64,000 nt of DNA from Ananas comosus (lineage: Eukaryota; Streptophyta; Magnoliopsida; Poales; Bromeliaceae). The stretch lies in contig NC_033637.1 in assembly GCF_001540865.1 (NCBI RefSeq), forward strand, positions 5,787,737 through 5,851,736, written 5' to 3'. A model generated the notes under the pieces. It had not been told where the DNA came from. It did not search any database and was given only the letters and a program-made list of their open reading frames with translations. The position numbers and the translations under genes are program-made. Of this stretch, positions 59,883-64,000 are shown one piece after another; within the stretch, counting starts at the first letter, position 1, and every line of letters begins with the position of its first letter.

Positions 59883-62800
59883 AATACTTTCTTGCATGTT
59901 GCATATTTAATTTAGCATTTCTTATATATCATATGACGGGATTGAATGTAGAATTGTCTTTATTTGATGCAATTCTTATTACTTTGAATTGAAAGGAATG
60001 AATGATGGCCAATCGTGCACATGACATGATGCACTTATTTGTTTTTTCTTCACTTCTTGAACTTTCCAATCTTTTTAATACCTAGCAATATATCATTGGC
60101 TTATTAACTTAATAAATTGAATCTCTCAAAAAAAAAAAAACTTAACAAATTGAAGGTGGCCACATCTATCGCTTCAAACCCTCAGTTTGAGGCATTAAAT
60201 CTAGACGATATAATTTAATTTGATAGTTGTGACAAAAACTCTGTCGTTGGCAGCAGATTATTTGCATTTAGTTTTTCTTTTCCTTTTTTTCTGAGACTAA
60301 TTTACTTGCAAATTTGTGTTTTCAATTCTGTTCAAGCACTATGCTCCCAAATCTATAAAAGGTGATCTCGTTTTTTACATGTTCAATGAAATGCCAATTC
60401 AGATATACTGTTGTCAAATTTTTATATTTGCTTTTTATGTGTTCAATGCATGGTCACTTCAGGTATGTGGCTTAAAATTTTGTCGGATTGTACGAGTATT
60501 GTATTGCTTTTCAATATGTTGGATGGATTGCAAATTTAGATTTGTTTGCACTTTTTCTGAGGAAATATTTATACAATAATTAAGTTTGGTTTGGATGATG
60601 ATAATTCATACCTTCTTTTCTTTTTTTTGGGAAAGCAATCAATGATGATAAGATACCTTTCAATAAAGATTCTTTTACTTTTTACCCAATAGTTTTAATA
60701 GAAGGGTAGTAAGAATGGTCTCATGGCAATCACTGCCATCCTTAATCTTTCTAAAATTTGATTTACTTGAGAATAAAAATTAGGAGTCTATTTTATATAC
60801 CAAATAATGATGAATAAGTATATTACCATCTGAGCCATTCTTTTCATAGTTTTCACTTAACATTTTCGATTTGGTTTGAATTTTGCAACTTATTATCAAT
60901 CTTTTATTTTTCTTGCTTTTTATTAAGCTTCATTAAAACTTTCAAATACGTGCAAGGTGGTCTCGCTTGCTCCCAAATTTATGTAAGGTAATATTGTTCT
61001 TCATATGTTCGGTATTTGTTTGATAAATGTTAATTTAGAGGCATTTGGCCAATTAGGAATATATTAGATCTTTTAAAAATTTTGAAGGGTATATTTGATA
61101 TTATTTATTATTTTTATATGATCAAGAAGAGAGAGAGAGAGGACGTGGGAGATAGCTATCAATTTGAGCATGGATTGGAAGTATTTGTATATCATTTGGA
61201 TACTTCGGATCGAGATATCCAATCATAAAAGTATTTTAATTCAGATACTGTGTGTTCCCCAATTATTATTATTCAGTTTTTCTATTCGTTATTAGAACAT
61301 AAGTTATCAGTTCCTAATTCGTAGGTAAATGTGTTTTTTTTAAGGTGAATATGCTTTTCGGTTTTTTTACATTACAACATTATTAAACTAGAGATAACTT
61401 TTTAGCATTATATTTATTTTTGATTTGAAACATTGTCATTTTTTTTTTCCCTTTTTCGTTAGCATTGAAATCATTTTTTTGTTCATATATTTCTGTGTGC
61501 TTATTTTTTTGTACATCTTTCAATAAAGGATAATTGATGATCCTGCTTCTTGGTAAGTTAGAATATATGGAGATTGGATTTACCATGTGAGTATGAAGAA
61601 TTAAAATGGAACTCTACAAATGACAAATACTGAGTGTTACTACTATATATATGGAGGAACTAATCGTAACTTTGAATGGAGGAGCAGGTCCATAACGTTA
61701 AAAACATTAATAAAGTTTTGAACTATGTGCTTTTGGGTGTTCTTTTTGGATTCTTTTTTCACGCTTGATATAATGATCTTTTTCTTTACTCACCATATGT
61801 CATGTTTCTTTTGTTTTCTAATTTGTCGGTTTGTATAAGGGTCCCCGTATCTTTATTTTAAAATCTTGAGTCCTTGAATTTTACATATGTCACACTTTTA
61901 GTCCTCGCACATTAGAAATTTGGGCTTTTAATCATATTTGAATTATAAGTGAATTATTTAGGGTAGAAAGATAAAATGATTACTTCACAAGCAAAATAAG
62001 ATTGTTGGTATAAAAAGTACAGGGACTAAGCAGCACAATATTAGATTTCTACAGGAACTATCCCAAAATTTTACCTAATTGGAGAAATATATCTACTTTC
62101 ATTTGTCCTATTCTTTAGAAAGTTTTATTTGTAGCGCAATGTAAAACTATGAAATATGTAGAATTAAACTCAAAAAAGGTTGATTTTTAAGAGTTTCCAA
62201 GTTAATTATATTCTCCGATTAAGTAGTATCTTCAAATGCAAAAAATATAGTGTTTTTTTTTTCTATTTTCTAGGGTTCTTATTTATAAGATTTTTTTTAC
62301 TAGAAGAAGCTATAATATGTTTTATACGTACAGTTCAAATGTTGATTATTCACGATTCGTCAGGGCAGCATTAGCATCTCACCAAATTGGCTTAGTTCGT
62401 CTACATTCTAAGTTGAGCGTATACTTTTTTTAGCAACTATAATTTTACCTTTATTTCATATATAAAGTGAGCCAATCACCATTCTTTTTTATTTTTCTTA
62501 ATTAAACATTGAAGTTTCTCAGGTGCCGCAGAAGAAATTTCTACATGAATATCACTTTATGTACTCAAACTTGCATCTATGAAGCTTTATTTAAAAAAAT
62601 TTATGCATTTAATCCCTATTCTCATCATCTTCTTTGTTTAGGATGTGAAAAGTACTCAACTTGCAAAAGGTTTGAGAAGTACACGGACCAAGTCGTGCAT
62701 TATTAGTTTCTACAAGAACTATCCGCATATTTTGCCCAATTAGACTAATACGTCTTTTCCCTTTTATCTTCCCCTTTAGTTAGCTTTATTTGGAACGGTA

Positions 62801-63350
62801 ATATTTTTCCAATATATAAAATGTTAAGGCACTCATTTTCTAAGCAATTCAATTAGATATTATTCATATTCTATTCGACTATCTATCTTTGAGTCATGAT
62901 GATCATGCGAAAATAAAGGATAAGAATAAACTTTAAAATTAGAATCATAGTAAAAAAGAAAATCGAATAACATAATTTATAGAAGAGGAAAAAGTAACAA
63001 ACTTTATAATAGTAAAATCAAAGTTACATATTGAAAATTACAAAAATAAACTAAAGCAAAAGAAAATTTATTGAAAGATGGAAAAAATATATTACCCACT
63101 AAGGAGCAGAATTAGACTTCATTTGGAATTGTGATGAGATTGTGTCATGTGCGGTGAGAAACGACAATGGAAAAATATGATGTTTGTTTTCGTACGTAAT
63201 ATTCCGTTCCGCATATTGTGGTCAGTCGGTTACAATATATTTTCTACGGTTCCATTGGAGAACGTAGAAGCATATCCCTATATACTTTTTCTCAACTTCA
63301 TTCTATCTAATAGCGTTAGATAAACCTCAATACCAAACTAAGCCTTCGTA
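59883..63350. other. Intergenic, AT-rich, no confirmed gene
   Basis: Only short spurious frames occur. A diverged direct repeat of about 130 bp links 62015-62150 ('gtacagggactaagcagcac...') with 62675-62800 ('gtacacggaccaagtcgtgc...'). A short GA tract lies at about 61128-61141. Nothing else is supported. Confidence 0.5.
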
Positions 63351-63409
63351 GATATGATAAAAATTGACTATAATAATTAATAGATATGATAAAAATTGAC
63401 TATAATAAT
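63351..63409. repeat. Tandem duplication of a 27-bp unit
   Basis: gatatgataaaaattgacta followed by taataat occurs at 63351-63377 and again at 63383-63409 with a 5-bp spacer. The copies are identical. Confidence 0.8.
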
Positions 63410-63444
63410 ACCTATCCACAGCATCGCGCGGGCCACTACACTAG

Positions 63445-63793
63445 TAGTGAATTATACATATATTCCTGTAAAGTTCAACTCTCATAAGTTATTCCTGTAA
63501 AAATTCTAATGTTTTCAGATATATCCTTGCGGTTAGAATTCGTTAGAAAAGTTTAGTTTACTATAGGTTAAATACTTTACCCGGGTTAATTTTTGATATT
63601 TTTACCCCTCTTATATTATACTGTTATAACTTTTGAAGGAACATATTTGTGATGGCAAAATCGAAAATATAAATAATTTTCTAACGGTTCTCTAACCGTA
63701 TTAAACCAGAGGGACATATCTGAAAACATTAGGACTTTTGCAGGAATAACTTATGAAAGTTGAACTTTATAGAGATAAATTTGTAATTCACTA
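63445..63793. mobile_element. MITE with long (about 95 bp) terminal inverted repeats
   Basis: The left end tagtgaattatacatatatt matches the complement of the right end (tagtgaattacaaatttatc). The symmetry continues through 'aagttcaactctcataagtt' and 'taatgttttcagatat' on both sides, with some mismatches. The centre holds 'tttacccctcttatattata'. Non-coding; nearly the whole element could form a hairpin. The TSD could not be assigned. Confidence 0.72.
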
Positions 63794-64000
63794 TATTTGC
63801 GGGGACCTATATGCAATGAACCCTTTATTTTTGTAGGAAATTTATAGTTTAGTTAAAAAAATAACAGTTTGATATTGGGCTTTGGAAAAAGACTTAATCT
63901 CTGGTGTATTTTACTTCTGTCTTAAATAAATTTCGTCGTCAAAAGTTTTCATACAAAATAACAATTGTAGATTGATACTGCGCAATGTGGACAACCATCT

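Noticed and set aside
1..64000. CRISPR arrays, bacterial operons or phage genes
   Set aside because: No regularly spaced repeats and no prokaryotic gene organisation; the window is plant nuclear DNA.

Overview
The window is plant nuclear DNA: intron-rich genes with GT-AG introns, GC-rich first exons, a eukaryotic tRNA and many plant-type transposable elements. The GC-rich 5' exons hint at a monocot, but that is a weak inference. Four N positions or runs occur (4746-4762, 7490, 27928, 59139), and two of them sit at structurally suspicious junctions.

Three complete protein-coding genes can be assembled exon by exon with frame-consistent splice junctions. (1) Plus strand, 4071-17967: a Golgi-type O-fucosyltransferase family protein, 9 coding exons, 544 aa. 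(2) Plus strand, 27418-34753: a DUF707 family protein, 13 coding exons, 394 aa. (3) Minus strand, 55148-48913: the GPI-transamidase subunit PIG-T, 5 exons, 641 aa. The last coding exon of a fourth, unidentified plus-strand gene lies at 1464-1550. A nuclear-type tRNA-Lys(UUU) gene lies at 19822-19894, followed directly by about 450 bp that look plastid-derived.

The rest is mobile DNA and its remains. Several insertions are delimited by target-site duplications that can be read directly: a degenerate LINE (11155-14943, 18-bp TSD) inside the 7.4-kb sixth intron after exon 7 of the fucosyltransferase gene; a 344-bp hAT-type MITE nested inside that LINE, with a sister copy at 5117-5459 (8-bp TSD); a 624-bp hAT-type element at 35601-36224; a 2.4-kb solo LTR at 21042-23425 (5-bp TSD) nested in an older terminal-inverted-repeat element; a 0.5-kb Copia-like solo LTR at 24669-25164; and a younger LINE on the minus strand at 56698-59867 (15-bp TSD, A tail) that keeps both termini but has lost its middle.

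The most interesting structure is at 39.3-47.5 kb: two PIF/Harbinger transposon copies, each carrying Myb/SANT-like ORF1 and DDE nuclease remnants, in head-to-head orientation. They form an inverted repeat with arms of about 3.1 kb around a 1.9-kb spacer. Each copy carries its own distinct disabling mutations. Read-through transcription would make a long hairpin RNA, so this is a candidate natural silencing locus for its transposon family. That function is a hypothesis; the arrangement is visible in the sequence.
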